The notes beneath the pieces are model-generated. The model was not told the origin of the DNA. It saw only the letters and a list, made by a program, of their open reading frames with translations, and made no database searches. Positions 1 to 9,573 of a stretch of 64,000 bases of DNA are shown here, piece after piece. The stretch covers positions 28,893 through 92,892 of the forward strand of contig CADCDO010000010.1 in assembly GCA_902800345.1 (NCBI GenBank). The letters are read 5' to 3'. The DNA comes from Fibrobacter succinogenes (lineage in GTDB: Bacteria > Fibrobacterota > Fibrobacteria > Fibrobacterales > Fibrobacteraceae). Each line of letters opens with the position of its first letter. Position 1 is the stretch's first letter. The position numbers were made by a program, and so were the translations under genes.

Positions 1-179
1 TTGACGCCAACCTTTTTCAAGCATGTCGCGATTCTCAATGCGCTTTCTGAAAGTGCTCCGTATGTTTTGAAATTGTAGGTACCATCGGATTTGCGCGAAA
101 CGAGTGCCGTTGCATTCGGAATTTCAGACGCCTTTGCAAAAACGGCAGAATGGATGCATTCAAGATTGTGAGTGAACAT
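1..179 (-). CDS. Adenylation (AMP-binding) enzyme, N-terminus only
   Basis: The frame opens at an ATG on the minus strand (177-179) and runs off the window edge, giving 59 residues. The protein starts MFTHNLECIHSAVFAKASEI and then reads NATALVSRKSDGTYNFKTYG, followed by LSESALRIATCLKKVGV. This is the usual opening of an AMP-binding domain: substrate-side helix, 'TYGALSESALRIA', then 'LKKVGV'. The family activates carboxylic or amino acids as acyl-adenylates, either alone or as part of an NRPS. It starts 7 bases after the thioesterase stop, so it belongs to the same operon as the thioesterase and two ABC half-transporters, as in siderophore-type loci. The length of the full protein and its substrate cannot be seen here. 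Confidence 0.7.
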   Translation of the reverse strand, partial: MFTHNLECIHSAVFAKASEIPNATALVSRKSDGTYNFKTYGALSESALRIATCLKKVGV

Positions 180-186
180 AAACTTT

Positions 187-930
187 TTAACCTGCTGTAG
201 CGAGATATTCGGGGTATTGTTCGGAGTTTAAAACGAAAAAATGATCGCCTTCAAATTCCTTTTCCTTGAATTCCTGTGTCGTGACGGATTGCCAATGTTG
301 CATGATTGCTGAAGTAGCCCCGATGTCCCTAGAACCACAATTGATGTAGATGGGAGCATCGATGCGTTCCCCATGATAAATCAAACTTTCATTGAGCGTG
401 TAATCCTTACGTACTTCCGGGAGAATGTACTGGAGCAATTCCTTATTCTCAAGAATTTCCTTGGGCGTGGCGTTGTATTTTTTGAGTTCGCGGATAAGCG
501 CATCATCACCCATGTATGTCTTGAATTCACCCGGATCTTCGTCTTGTGGAGCCTGGCGACCTGCCGCAATCAACTTTTCAGGGCGTATATTGTATTTGTT
601 TTGCAAATAGTCGGCAACGTAGAAAGCCATGGCAGCGCCCATGCTGTGTCCGAATAAGATAAACGGATTGCCTTGAGTCACTTTTACAATGCTTTCGCAA
701 AGCGGTTCCAGAAGCTTCTTGAAATCACCTACAAATGGTTCACGGCGACGCGTTCCTTTGCCAGGGAGTTCGACACATATAAAATTCATCTTTTTCTTTT
801 CAAGAGTCCACTTGCGGTATACGCTTGCAGAACCGCCAGCATGATGAAAACAGAAAATTTTTTTGTGCTCGATATCGTTTAGAGCATAGGTGGAGAAGGG
901 GAACCAACGTTCCTCAAGAGTTTTTTCCAT
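187..930 (-). CDS. Type II thioesterase (alpha/beta hydrolase, GrsT/YbtT-like)
   Basis: The protein has about 247 residues, the usual size of stand-alone NRPS/PKS editing thioesterases. An early FHHAGGSA stretch (about residues 28-35) is the family's oxyanion-hole region, GHSMG (about 94-98) is the nucleophile elbow with Ser96, and GDHFFVL near the C-terminus supplies the catalytic histidine. Such enzymes remove misprimed or stalled acyl groups from carrier proteins. I start it at the ATG at 930, which has AAGGA nine bases upstream; an in-frame TTG three codons earlier is the alternative. It lies between a YbtP/Q-like exporter/importer gene pair and an adenylation gene, which fits non-ribosomal metallophore synthesis. 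The function of the family is established; the product is inferred. Confidence 0.85.
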   Translation of the reverse strand: MEKTLEERWFPFSTYALNDIEHKKIFCFHHAGGSASVYRKWTLEKKKMNFICVELPGKGTRRREPFVGDFKKLLEPLCESIVKVTQGNPFILFGHSMGAAMAFYVADYLQNKYNIRPEKLIAAGRQAPQDEDPGEFKTYMGDDALIRELKKYNATPKEILENKELLQYILPEVRKDYTLNESLIYHGERIDAPIYINCGSRDIGATSAIMQHWQSVTTQEFKEKEFEGDHFFVLNSEQYPEYLATAG

Positions 931-947
931 TTTTTGCAATCCTTACT

Positions 948-2666
948 TTAGGTAATGCTCCAGCCTGCTGAAGAATTCCTTATATCCAAGAATTTTTTAT
1001 AAACGCCTTCGACATTGCAAAGTTCTTCATGCGTGCCACGCTGTACAATACGTCCATTGTCAATGACAAGAATTTGATCAGCATTTTTGACCGTATTTAA
1101 ACGATGGGCAATAGAGATAACCGTTTTTCCTTTGGTAAGTTCTCCAATCGCTTCCATCAGTTCCGATTCATTTTCAGGATCCACAGAAGATGTCGCTTCA
1201 TCGAGAATGACAACCGGCGCATCCTTCAATAGAGCGCGAGCAATAGAGATTCTCTGTTTCTCGCCGCCAGAAAGCGAGCTTCCGTTTTCGCCGATGATTG
1301 TATTGTATCCATCCGGCAACTGTTCTATGAAATCATGGCAACGAGCGCGCTTTGCGACCTCGACAATTTGCTCATGCGTGGCGTCCGGACAACCGAACTT
1401 GATATTATTTTCGACGGTGTCGTTGAACAGGAAAACATTTTGGAACACCATCGAAAAATGCGATAGCAATTCATCCGGCGCGTAATTCTTGATGTTTTTT
1501 CCGCCGAATGTGATTGAACCCGATTGGACATCCCAAAAACGGACAATCAAATTGCATAAAGTTGTTTTACCGCTACCGGAATAGCCCACGATAGCGCATT
1601 TGGATTTTGCAGGAATTTTTGCACTTATCTTGTCCAAGATAATGCGGGAATCGTAACCGAATGTGACATCCTTGATTTCAATATCGGTCTTATTTTCGTC
1701 AACGGACTGCGTTCCTGTAAGCTTTGGAACATTGTAAGTTTCATCCATTTGGTCCATAGCCGTTTCAATCTGTTCCATCATGAAAGCGCCATTGGCGAGC
1801 AGTTCCATTTGACCATAGACGATAAATCCCGAGACGAGGAACATCATTCCGTAGGTAAAATCCATTGTCCCGTGGAAAGTCATCCAGGCAGCAATCAAGA
1901 TAACGATGCCGCTAAAAACTTCCAGTGTCGCTCTAAAAAATCCATGCGGTACAAGAATTGTCTTTTCCATCTTGATTGCCGTTTTTTGAAATTCATTGAA
2001 CGTTTCGTCAAGCTTTGATGCATTGCCACGGCCAAAAGAACGGATAACGGCAATGCCGCGGATGTATTCGATGACATCATTCGTAACACGTTCAACGGCT
2101 GCATAACGCTTTAACGAAAGCGAACCGGACTTGTTCTGTATAAGTGTCAATGGGATAAGCGAAAGCAGAATTCCCAAAATTGCGACAATACCGATTCTCC
2201 AATCGAAGACCATAAGGAAAATGGAAACGCCTATTCCCTGCAAAATGCCGCCCACAACATTGTCCACCGCCATCATGGTGAAATTTTCAAGCGTCGCCAT
2301 GTTGGTCGTAATCGTATTATTGATGCGACCGAGCGATTCCTTTGAAAAGTAACCCATCGGTGCATTCTTCAGCTTGTTTCCGAGTTCAATGCGTTTATCC
2401 GTAAAGATGATGAATCCCGCAGCAGTCATGAAAATATTCGTCAAGAACTTGAGAATAATTTTACCCACAAGTCCAACCGCTAAAATTGCAACTGTTTGCC
2501 AAATGACATCCATCGAGAGCTTATCAATATGCATGAGCACCCAAAGGAATGCAAATATCGAAGAACAGTTGAAAATCGTATTCAGAATACTACAGACTAG
2601 CCCCCAGTAAATACGTCCCTTGTGCTTTCCGGAAAGCTTGATAATCCTTTTTAAAGTCTTGAGCAT
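948..2666 (-). CDS. ABC transporter permease/ATP-binding half-transporter (second of pair)
   Basis: The protein is about 572 residues with an N-terminal six-helix membrane domain and a C-terminal ATPase. Walker A is GYSGSGKTTL, the ABC signature is LSGGEKQR, Walker B is VVILDEATS and the switch histidine is in SIAHRLNTV. I start it at the ATG at 2664-2666 (MLKTLKRIIK), whose A overlaps the stop of the upstream half-transporter (TAATG), so the two are translationally coupled and probably form a heterodimer. Paired fused half-transporters next to thioesterase and adenylation genes resemble YbtP/YbtQ of yersiniabactin loci, which work at the inner membrane in metal-siderophore handling. The direction of transport cannot be read from the sequence. 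An in-frame longer start (22 codons upstream) runs into the previous gene and is unlikely. Confidence 0.85.
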   Translation of the reverse strand: MLKTLKRIIKLSGKHKGRIYWGLVCSILNTIFNCSSIFAFLWVLMHIDKLSMDVIWQTVAILAVGLVGKIILKFLTNIFMTAAGFIIFTDKRIELGNKLKNAPMGYFSKESLGRINNTITTNMATLENFTMMAVDNVVGGILQGIGVSIFLMVFDWRIGIVAILGILLSLIPLTLIQNKSGSLSLKRYAAVERVTNDVIEYIRGIAVIRSFGRGNASKLDETFNEFQKTAIKMEKTILVPHGFFRATLEVFSGIVILIAAWMTFHGTMDFTYGMMFLVSGFIVYGQMELLANGAFMMEQIETAMDQMDETYNVPKLTGTQSVDENKTDIEIKDVTFGYDSRIILDKISAKIPAKSKCAIVGYSGSGKTTLCNLIVRFWDVQSGSITFGGKNIKNYAPDELLSHFSMVFQNVFLFNDTVENNIKFGCPDATHEQIVEVAKRARCHDFIEQLPDGYNTIIGENGSSLSGGEKQRISIARALLKDAPVVILDEATSSVDPENESELMEAIGELTKGKTVISIAHRLNTVKNADQILVIDNGRIVQRGTHEELCNVEGVYKKFLDIRNSSAGWSIT

Positions 2667-4420
2667 TATGCGACCTCCTTCTGTTCCAAACCTGCCATAT
2701 GGCGATCCCACATGGATTTGTACAATGCGCATTTTTTCATCAGTTCTTCATGCGTTCCGCTATCGGCGAGTTCGCCTTTTTCAATGACCAAGATTTTTTC
2801 AGCATTCTTGATGGTCGAAAGCCTATGAGCTATGACGATAAGGACTTTATGATGAATAAGCCGAGAAAGAGCCTTTTGGATTTCGGCTTCATTTTCGGGG
2901 TCGGCGTATGCGGTCGCTTCGTCCAATATAATGACATCCGCATTTTTCAAGATGGCACGAGCAATAGTAATACGTTGGCGTTCACCTCCAGAAAGCCTGT
3001 TGCCAGCATCACCGGCTTTTGTATTGTAACCATTCTCGAGCGCGGTGATAAACTCATGGCAGCCGGCGGCCTTTGCAGCTTCGTAAACTTCTTCATCGCT
3101 AGCATCCGGACGTCCCATGCGGATATTTTCCATGATAGATACATTGAACAGGTAATTGTCCTGAGCCACATAGCTGATTTTTTGCATTTGCTGCTTGAAT
3201 GGAATCTTGGATAAGCTCACGCCACCGAGCAATATGTCTCCTTTACCAACATCCCAGAAACCGGCCATCAATTTAGCGATAGTCGATTTTCCGCTGCCCG
3301 AGTGACCGACAATAGCCGTAACGCCAGTTTCTGCCGTCTTGAATGAAATGTTGTTCAGGACATTTTTCTCTTTGTAACCAAATACTACATTTTTGAATTC
3401 GAATGAAGAACCTTTGAACTGAACGTTTTCTTTGGGACGGATTTGGTCCTTTTCTTCTAAAAAGTCATTGACTTGCTTGAAAGCCTGAAAAACCGAAGCA
3501 AACATTTCGGCGTAATTCATCGCAGCAATCATCGGACCTGCAATTCCCATGCTAAGTACGGCACACGTAAGAAATGTTGAAAATTCAATCTTTCCGTTCA
3601 TGAACAAGTATGCTCCAAGCGGAAGCGTTACAAGCAGAGTCGAAGAAAGCGTATTCAAGCCAGCAGCCGAGAAAAACCAACAGCCACGCCACCAATCAAG
3701 AGTCGTATCGCGATAGTATTTGCAGGCGTTCGTGAACTTGCTGAAAGAAGATGCGCTTTGATTAAATGCCTTGATGACTTCAATACCGTTTACGTATTCC
3801 ACGATGGCATCGTTCATATCGGCATTGGCTTTGAAAAAACGCGCGGATTTTTCCTTATAGCCAATCAATTGCCCCATGGTTACCAGAAAACCTAAAGGAA
3901 TTGTCGCGACAGCGCCAAGTGCCATGCGCCAGTCCATTGCAAACAAAACGATAATTATTGTCAAAGGAGTCACAATGTTTGCAGTCATTTCTGGCACCAT
4001 GTGAGCAAAAGGCTTTTCAATACGTTCAACCGTATCCACGACGAGCATTTTGTACGAACCGGAAGCCTTGTCCAACATGACTCCCATTGGAATACGTTCC
4101 ATTTTTTCTGTAATCCTCGTTCGTATTGTTCTTAAAATTGAAAAAGCCGCTTCATGCGAGGTCATCGTCGAAAGAGTCGATAAAAAGACCTTAATGGCAA
4201 AAGCGGCGATGGCTACAAATCCGTAAATCAATATATCGTCTTGCGTTATACTCTTGTAGTAGAATGCAGAAAGCAGTTTTGCAACGCAAAAATAAGGAAT
4301 GACACCAATAAGAACACCCAAGACAGCATAAAACGAAGCCTTGAACAGTTGAACTTTTTTATCCCCAGCATACAGCCAAAGTAAATTCAATGAGTTTTTT
4401 TGAGTTTTATCCGTTGACAT
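2666..4420 (-). CDS. ABC transporter permease/ATP-binding half-transporter (first of pair)
   Basis: The protein is about 584 residues, organised as a six-helix transmembrane domain and then an ATPase. Walker A is GHSGSGKSTI, the signature is LSGGERQR and Walker B is VIILDEATAYADPE. I start at the ATG at 4418-4420 (MSTDKTQKNS), which has AGGAA upstream; a 13-codon longer frame exists but has no better ribosome site. It is the first gene of the minus-strand operon that continues into the second half-transporter, a thioesterase and an adenylation enzyme. It is transcribed divergently from tonB. The likely role is export or import of a non-ribosomally made metallophore as a heterodimer with the next gene. 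This is inferred from the YbtP/YbtQ arrangement; the substrate is not proven. Confidence 0.85.
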   Translation of the reverse strand: MSTDKTQKNSLNLLWLYAGDKKVQLFKASFYAVLGVLIGVIPYFCVAKLLSAFYYKSITQDDILIYGFVAIAAFAIKVFLSTLSTMTSHEAAFSILRTIRTRITEKMERIPMGVMLDKASGSYKMLVVDTVERIEKPFAHMVPEMTANIVTPLTIIIVLFAMDWRMALGAVATIPLGFLVTMGQLIGYKEKSARFFKANADMNDAIVEYVNGIEVIKAFNQSASSFSKFTNACKYYRDTTLDWWRGCWFFSAAGLNTLSSTLLVTLPLGAYLFMNGKIEFSTFLTCAVLSMGIAGPMIAAMNYAEMFASVFQAFKQVNDFLEEKDQIRPKENVQFKGSSFEFKNVVFGYKEKNVLNNISFKTAETGVTAIVGHSGSGKSTIAKLMAGFWDVGKGDILLGGVSLSKIPFKQQMQKISYVAQDNYLFNVSIMENIRMGRPDASDEEVYEAAKAAGCHEFITALENGYNTKAGDAGNRLSGGERQRITIARAILKNADVIILDEATAYADPENEAEIQKALSRLIHHKVLIVIAHRLSTIKNAEKILVIEKGELADSGTHEELMKKCALYKSMWDRHMAGLEQKEVA

Positions 4421-4673
4421 AATCGTGAAATTCCTGAAAAAGATAGATTTGGCTAACAAAATTTAAAACAATGTCAATTATTTTTGATGAATTTTTTATA
4501 AAATAAGACGGATTGGATTTATACAAAACTGTTTGGATTATCGAAGTTTTTTACGAAAATAAGCATTAATTTCAAAAATGTTACCCCAGTCTAATTGGAT
4601 TGTTTCAAACCCGTTTAGAGTAGAAAATAACGACCATTTGGAGCTATTTTTGAACGTCCTTTGGAAACCTAAA
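4421..4673. promoter_or_regulatory. Divergent control region between metallophore operon and tonB
   Basis: This AT-rich stretch separates two divergent operons. It contains three copies of TTGGATT on the plus strand at 4513-4519, 4533-4539 and 4595-4601. The first two are exactly 20 bases apart, about two helical turns, which is the kind of direct-repeat spacing used by AraC-type regulators. A PchR/YbtA-like AraC gene lies 6 kb downstream. Its involvement is a guess from spacing and context. If TonB were instead started at 4578, the last copy would lie inside the coding region. Confidence 0.3.
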
Positions 4674-5393
4674 ATGACTCAAAAACGGATTTATTCAGCC
4701 TTGTCATTCAAAAAGGCCTTTTACGTGGGTCTTGTGGTCGCCATCCTTATACATGTCGCGACTTTGCTAAACCCATATTTTCAAAAGAAAGAAATCCCGA
4801 TACATCGCGCAGATTCCCCCGTAATTCATGCGGAACAGGTTTATATTGCGCCACCTCCCCCACCTCCTGAAGCGCCCAAAATTGAAAAGAAAGTCGTACG
4901 GAGCAAAATAATCCCGAAGGTCGTTGAAAAACCGGTTGAAGAAACACCTCCAGAACCGGATCCGGTCCCCATCGTGGAAACAGCGCCCGTGGCTGCCGCA
5001 GAACCCATTGTAGAAGCTCCACCAGCACCACCAACGCCAACGCCTCCTGTAGCCAAGGCTCCTCCAAAACCATCGCCGGATTCCTTGAAAATGGTGACGC
5101 GCACCTACCTGCGCTCGCTCAAAAAGCAACTGGAGCAAATCAAGGATTATCCTGCGACGGCAAAGCGCTTAAAGCAGGAAGGTACAGTACGTGTGCGCTT
5201 TACCATCCTTGCGGATGGCAAGATTGAACAGATTGAAGTTTCGGAATCGAGCCGCTATTCCTCTTTGGACAATAGCGCTTTGGAAGCCGTTACAAATATG
5301 GGCAAATTCGACCCCATTCCAAAACTTTTAGAAAAAGAACGCTGGCGGATAGAAATTCCAATCCAGTACAAACTTAATGCAGGGAGATCGTAA
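4674..5393 (+). CDS. tonB: TonB energy-transducing protein
   Basis: The protein is about 239 residues. A short cytoplasmic start (MTQKRIYSALSFKKA) leads into a single membrane helix (about residues 17-32). A long proline/glutamate/alanine-rich periplasmic spacer follows (PPPPPPEAPK, EETPPEPDPVP), then a C-terminal TonB domain with YPATAKRLKQEG and VRVRFTILADGKI. TonB carries proton-motive energy from ExbB/ExbD to outer-membrane receptors. I prefer the ATG at 4674 because it gives the usual short N-terminus; an in-frame ATG at 4578 would add 32 residues. The stop overlaps the exbB start (TAATG), so tonB, exbB and exbD are coupled. No TonB-dependent receptor with a plug domain is visible in the window. 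Confidence 0.9.
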   Translation: MTQKRIYSALSFKKAFYVGLVVAILIHVATLLNPYFQKKEIPIHRADSPVIHAEQVYIAPPPPPPEAPKIEKKVVRSKIIPKVVEKPVEETPPEPDPVPIVETAPVAAAEPIVEAPPAPPTPTPPVAKAPPKPSPDSLKMVTRTYLRSLKKQLEQIKDYPATAKRLKQEGTVRVRFTILADGKIEQIEVSESSRYSSLDNSALEAVTNMGKFDPIPKLLEKERWRIEIPIQYKLNAGRS

Positions 5394-5959
5394 TGAATTT
5401 TATTCTTGAATTTGTAAAGCAGGGCGGATCTATTGGTTACATCCTGGTGGCAATAAACTTTATCGGTTATGCCATTATCATTTGGAAAGTCATTTCGTTG
5501 ATTGTATTTAACAAAACGGTACAACCCCGATTGACGGACAAGGTAATACATCGCGTGGTGACTTGCAATACCGACCATCACATCATTACAGAAAGCATCC
5601 GCACCGAAATCGGCCTTGCGTTTTCGCCTTTGACAAAAGGGCTTACGACTGTCGAAAATATCGCTTCCATTTCTCCTATGCTTGGCCTCCTCGGTACGGT
5701 GGTGGGCATTTTCAACGCATTCACGGTGATAGCGGCTTCAGGTCTTGATGATCCATCCGCTTTTGCGACGGGCATCAAGTTTGCTCTCGTGACAACGGTC
5801 CTTGGACTTGTAGTCGCTATCCCGCACGTGCTTGCATTTAATTACTTGAACGCCCGAATGGAGCAGGAACAGGACGAAGTAGAAAACCAAGTGCTTCTGC
5901 ATTTAGGAAAAATTTTGCAGGAGCGCGACGCCAGAAGAACGGAGTCCCGTAATGGCTAA
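5393..5959 (+). CDS. exbB: ExbB/TolQ-family proton channel subunit
   Basis: The protein is 188 residues with three membrane helices: about 14-36, then two near 100-120 and 140-162. The conserved MotA/TolQ/ExbB core LGLLGTVVGIFNAF lies in the second helix. In the complex ExbB pentamers surround ExbD and drive TonB with the proton gradient. The start overlaps the tonB stop and the end overlaps exbD by eight bases, a typical coupled operon. The length is at the short end for ExbB (usually 200-240), but all three helices are present. TolQ is the alternative assignment; tonB immediately upstream and the absence of tolA/tolB/pal favour ExbB. Confidence 0.9.
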   Translation: MNFILEFVKQGGSIGYILVAINFIGYAIIIWKVISLIVFNKTVQPRLTDKVIHRVVTCNTDHHIITESIRTEIGLAFSPLTKGLTTVENIASISPMLGLLGTVVGIFNAFTVIAASGLDDPSAFATGIKFALVTTVLGLVVAIPHVLAFNYLNARMEQEQDEVENQVLLHLGKILQERDARRTESRNG

Positions 5960-6344
5960 AAGACGTCATCGCATATCTTTGGACATGACACCACTTATTG
6001 ACTGTGTCTTTTTGTTGCTTGTATTCTTCCTAGTGACATCAGTCTTTAAGCAGGACAAGTCCGTCCTCAAGCTTCTCTTGCCCGAAACCTCAAGCGAAGT
6101 CAAGCAAGAAGTTTCCGAGGGATTCTTTATAGAACTTTCCGAAACGGAAATCGCCATCAATGGCGAAATGGCGTCAGTTGAGATCTTGAAGAACAAAAGT
6201 GCCGCCGTGCAAAATAAAAAAGCCCCTGTCGCTTTGAAAATCGACAAGAAGACTCCTTACGAAAAAGTCGCAGAAGTCTTGGATGTTCTCCAGATGGAAA
6301 AGATTTACAACATACAATTCGTCAATGAATTAAAAAAGGAGTGA
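5952..6344 (+). CDS. exbD: ExbD/TolR-family proton channel subunit
   Basis: The protein is 130 residues with one N-terminal membrane helix. The helix carries the functional aspartate: DMTPLIDCVFLLLVFFLVTS, where the Asp after PLI is the proton-translocating residue of the family. The periplasmic part ends with the expected KTPYEKVAEVLDVLQ fold. It completes an ExbB-ExbD-TonB set. It overlaps exbB, and its TGA stop overlaps a possible GTG start (6341) of the RND gene, so the RND exporter is almost certainly co-translated with the energising complex. That coupling is the main reason to think the downstream transporter and barrel work with TonB. Confidence 0.9.
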   Translation: MAKRRHRISLDMTPLIDCVFLLLVFFLVTSVFKQDKSVLKLLLPETSSEVKQEVSEGFFIELSETEIAINGEMASVEILKNKSAAVQNKKAPVALKIDKKTPYEKVAEVLDVLQMEKIYNIQFVNELKKE

Positions 6345-6346
6345 GT

Positions 6347-8721
6347 ATGTCACGAATTCGAATAAATATCGATAAGGTGAACCAAAAATTTGAAAACTTC
6401 GCAAGGTTCCTGATTTCGCACAGGGCCTTGCTTCTTGTTTCGTTTATCGCGTTGCTTGCGATTTCTATCGTGGGCATGAAAAAGATTTACGTCGAAGCTT
6501 CATGGGATAGTTACTTTATCGAAGGCGACCCGATGCTTGTCGAAACGGACAAGTTCAAGGAAACGTTCGGTAACGACTATTTCGTGGGCGTGATGGTGGA
6601 AAGCGACCATTCCATCATCAGTCCTGACAATTTGAAGCTTTTGCGCGAACTTTCCAACGAGTTGCGCGATAGCCTCTCGTATTCTGACGGTAAGGCAACA
6701 TCGATTGTCGATTTGGAATACATGCTCGGCACGGACGAAGGCATGGAAATCGTGCAGATGAAGTGGGCCTTGCTGAAATTGAAAAGCGACTCGCCGCAAA
6801 GCCAGAACTCGCAAAGAAACTCGTTTCCAAGGACCGCAAGCAGGCCTTCATTAATGTCAAGCTCCGTCCGTTCCCGGAAGATTCAGTGTGGAAAGCTGAA
6901 GGCGAGGCGAAGGGCGTTAAAGCCGAAGCTCCTGACATGAAGACGGGCCGCGAAACTTCTGAAATTATCGCCAAGGAAAAGTATGCTCCGCTGCATCCTC
7001 TTGCCACAGGTATGCCTTACTTGAGCCACCAAAAACTCAAGTACATTGGCGAAGAAATGAGCCGTATTTTCCTCATTACGATTCTCTGCTCCATCATCGT
7101 GATGTTCCTTGTGACGCGCTCGCTCCGCGGAATTGTATCTCCGCTGATTACCACATTTGCGGGTGTCATCATGACTTTTGGCTTGGTGGGCTATCTCGGA
7201 CTTTACATGGACGCAACCAACATCATGGTGCCTGTCATCTTGGCGTTTGCCGTCTCCATTGCGTATAACATTCACATCCATTCTTTCTTCCGCAAGAATA
7301 TGATGCTCACGGGTAAGCGCAAGGAATCTGTGCTTTACGCCATGAAAGAAACTGGCTGGTCAGTGCTGTTCTCGGGCCTTACGACAATTGTGGCTCTTTT
7401 GTCGTTCTTGTCGGTGATGCTTAAGCCTATCCGCTCTGTGGGCATTCTCTCTTCTATCGCTGTCGGTTTCATTCTTCTCGTGGCGCTTACGATTTCGCCG
7501 ATTCTATTGAGCTTTGGCAAGGACAAGGAACCGAATGCCAAGGTACTCAAAAAGGGCGATACACGTATGGGCCTTATCCTCAATTCTCTTGGCCAGTTTG
7601 TTCTCGGTCACGGAAAGCCGATTGCAATCGTGTTTGCTGTTATTACTGCAATTTCGATTTATGGTGTCACCAAGATGGAACCCGCTTTTGACGTAGAACG
7701 CACCATGGGCCGCAAGGTAGAATATGTGAACAAGATGCTTTACGTTGCCGAATCTGAAATCGGTAGCTTCTACTCTTACGACTTGGTGATTGACTTTGGT
7801 ACAAACGACAAAGCCAAGGAAGTCGAAAATCTCAAGAAGCTTGAACAATTGCAGGATCATGCGCAAAAGTATCCGTTGACAAAACGTTCCACTTCGATTC
7901 TAGACATCTTGAAAGATTTGGACCGTACTTTGAATGAAAACCGTCAGGAAATGTATGTGGTTCCAGAAACGGAAGAACAGGTGGCGCAGCTCTTGCTCTT
8001 GTACGAAAATGCTGGCGGTTCCGAAGCGAGCTACTGGATGGATTACGATTACAAGAAGCTCCGCTTGATGGTCGAAATTTCGAGCTACAACTCCAACGAA
8101 CTCCAGAAGGAAATCGAGGATTTGCAGAATTACGCTCGTGAACTTTACCCGAATGCAAAGGTAACGGCTGTGGGTAACTTGCCGCAGTTTACCGCCATGC
8201 AACAGTACTTGGAAGTAGGCCAGATGACGTCTTTCCTCATTTCTGTGGTGATTGTGGCGGTGCTCTTGATGATTGTCTTTGGCAGTGTCCGCACGGGTCT
8301 TATCGGCATGATTCCGAACATTGCTCCGGGTATTTTCGTGGGCGGCTATCTCGGCTTCAGCAATATCCCGCTCGACATGATGACGGCTACGCTTATCCCG
8401 ATGATTATCGGCCTTTCCGTCGATGACACGATTCACTTCATCAATCACGGCCATGTGGAATTTGACCGTTGCAAGGACTACAAGGATTCCATTCTCAAGG
8501 TGTTCCGCGCCGCAGGGCCTGCTCTTGTGATGACGACGATTATCATGGTGGCGACATTTGCGGGCTTTACCACCTCGGCTGCAACGCAGATGTTCAACTT
8601 TGGCTTTGTGGTGTTCGTGGGCCTTGTTTCGGCATTGCTTGCCGACCTGTTTGTGACACCGCTTTTAATCAAGAAATTCCATATCTTCGGAAAAGAAACT
8701 GTTAGTGGAAAGGAGAAATAA
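6347..8721 (+). CDS. RND/MMPL-family exporter, interrupted by a -1 frameshift
   Basis: Two overlapping frames together make one RND protein. The first (from 6347 in frame 2) gives the N-terminal helix and the first part of the periplasmic loop, to [10 protein letters not shown]. The second (frame 1, open from 6694) continues [20 protein letters not shown] and carries the rest: the sterol-sensing-like helices 2-6, a second large loop and helices 7-12, including [13 protein letters not shown]. Restoring one base near 6748-6760 gives 792 codons, a normal size. The protein belongs to the RND superfamily exporters of lipids and other hydrophobic molecules and uses the proton gradient. RBS AAGGAG precedes the ATG at 6347. 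A deletion, a sequencing error or programmed -1 frameshifting could all explain the break; I see no classic slippery heptamer. Confidence 0.75.
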
Positions 8722-8722
8722 T

Positions 8723-9490
8723 ATGAAAAAGTTCTTCATGGCAACATTACTCTCGGCATCGTTTATCTTTGCTGCCGAACAAAACGCCCGTGACATCATG
8801 GTTAAAGTCAAGAACCGCCCGGATGGCGACACGCGCTCCTCTTCGATGGAAATGAAGCTCGTGAACAAGAACGGCGGCACCCGCGTCCGTAAAATCACTT
8901 CGTATGCGATGGACGTCGGCGAAGACACGAAAACCATCATGTTCTTCCTCTATCCGAACGATGTGAAGGGCACGGGATTCTTGACCGTGAACTACGATGA
9001 CGTCGAAAAGGAAGACGACAAGTGGCTTTACCTCCCGGCTTTGAAGAAAACTCGTCGCATCAGCGGTAAGAGTTCCAAGACCGATTACTTCATGGGTTCC
9101 GACTTCACGTATGATGATATCGGCAAGCGCAACGTCGACGAAGATACGCACAAACTCTTGCGCGAAGAATCTGCCAATGGTTTTGATTACTACGTTGTCG
9201 AATCGACTCCGAAAAAATCTGGCGAAATTTTCTCCAAGAAGCTCGTCTGGATCCGCAAGGATTGCGATGTCGTCGAAAAAGTCGAATTCTACGATAAGCT
9301 CGGCAAGCTCCATCGTCAAATGATTTTCTCTGACATCAAGAAGGTGGATGGATTCTGGACGGTCGGCAAGATGGTGATGCAGAATGTTCAAACGGGACAC
9401 TCTACGGAACTCCTCTTCCTCGATCCGAAATTCAACATCCAGCTCGATTCTAAGATTTTCTCTGTGAACAAGCTGGAACGCGGGTTGTAA
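8723..9490 (+). CDS. Outer-membrane lipoprotein-sorting-type protein (LolA-like fold)
   Basis: The protein is about 255 residues with a signal peptide ([20 protein letters not shown]). The mature part has the antiparallel sheet pattern of the LolA/LolB-like 'outer membrane lipoprotein-sorting protein' family, including [17 protein letters not shown] and [11 protein letters not shown]. These proteins carry acylated cargo across the periplasm and are often encoded beside MMPL/RND exporters. The start at 8723 has AGGAG at 8711-8715 and follows the RND stop by one base, so the two genes are an operon pair. The frame can be extended upstream to 8705, but that lies inside the RND gene. Cargo (lipoprotein, lipid or polyene) cannot be read from the sequence. 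Confidence 0.8.
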   Translation: MKKFFMATLLSASFIFAAEQNARDIMVKVKNRPDGDTRSSSMEMKLVNKNGGTRVRKITSYAMDVGEDTKTIMFFLYPNDVKGTGFLTVNYDDVEKEDDKWLYLPALKKTRRISGKSSKTDYFMGSDFTYDDIGKRNVDEDTHKLLREESANGFDYYVVESTPKKSGEIFSKKLVWIRKDCDVVEKVEFYDKLGKLHRQMIFSDIKKVDGFWTVGKMVMQNVQTGHSTELLFLDPKFNIQLDSKIFSVNKLERGL

Positions 9491-9551
9491 TTATTAGAGG
9501 GTCCTACTTTCCGTCATCTAGAACGAAGACAACTCAGAAGGCGAGCGTTGC

Positions 9552-9573
9552 AAAAATGAGAAAACTCATTTTT
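9552..9573 (+). terminator. Weak hairpin between LolA-like and barrel genes
   Basis: Arms AAAAATGAG and CTCATTTTT are perfectly complementary around four A residues, with a T-rich right side. The 236-base interval to the next gene also holds an inverted repeat GACTACT/AGTAGTC (9650-9683) enclosing two TGCAGCTT copies, and a GGGCTGC/GCAGCCC hairpin. The fragment GTCATGCCC matches the widespread dispersed-repeat class. The hairpin may weaken but need not end transcription into the barrel gene. Confidence 0.35.
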
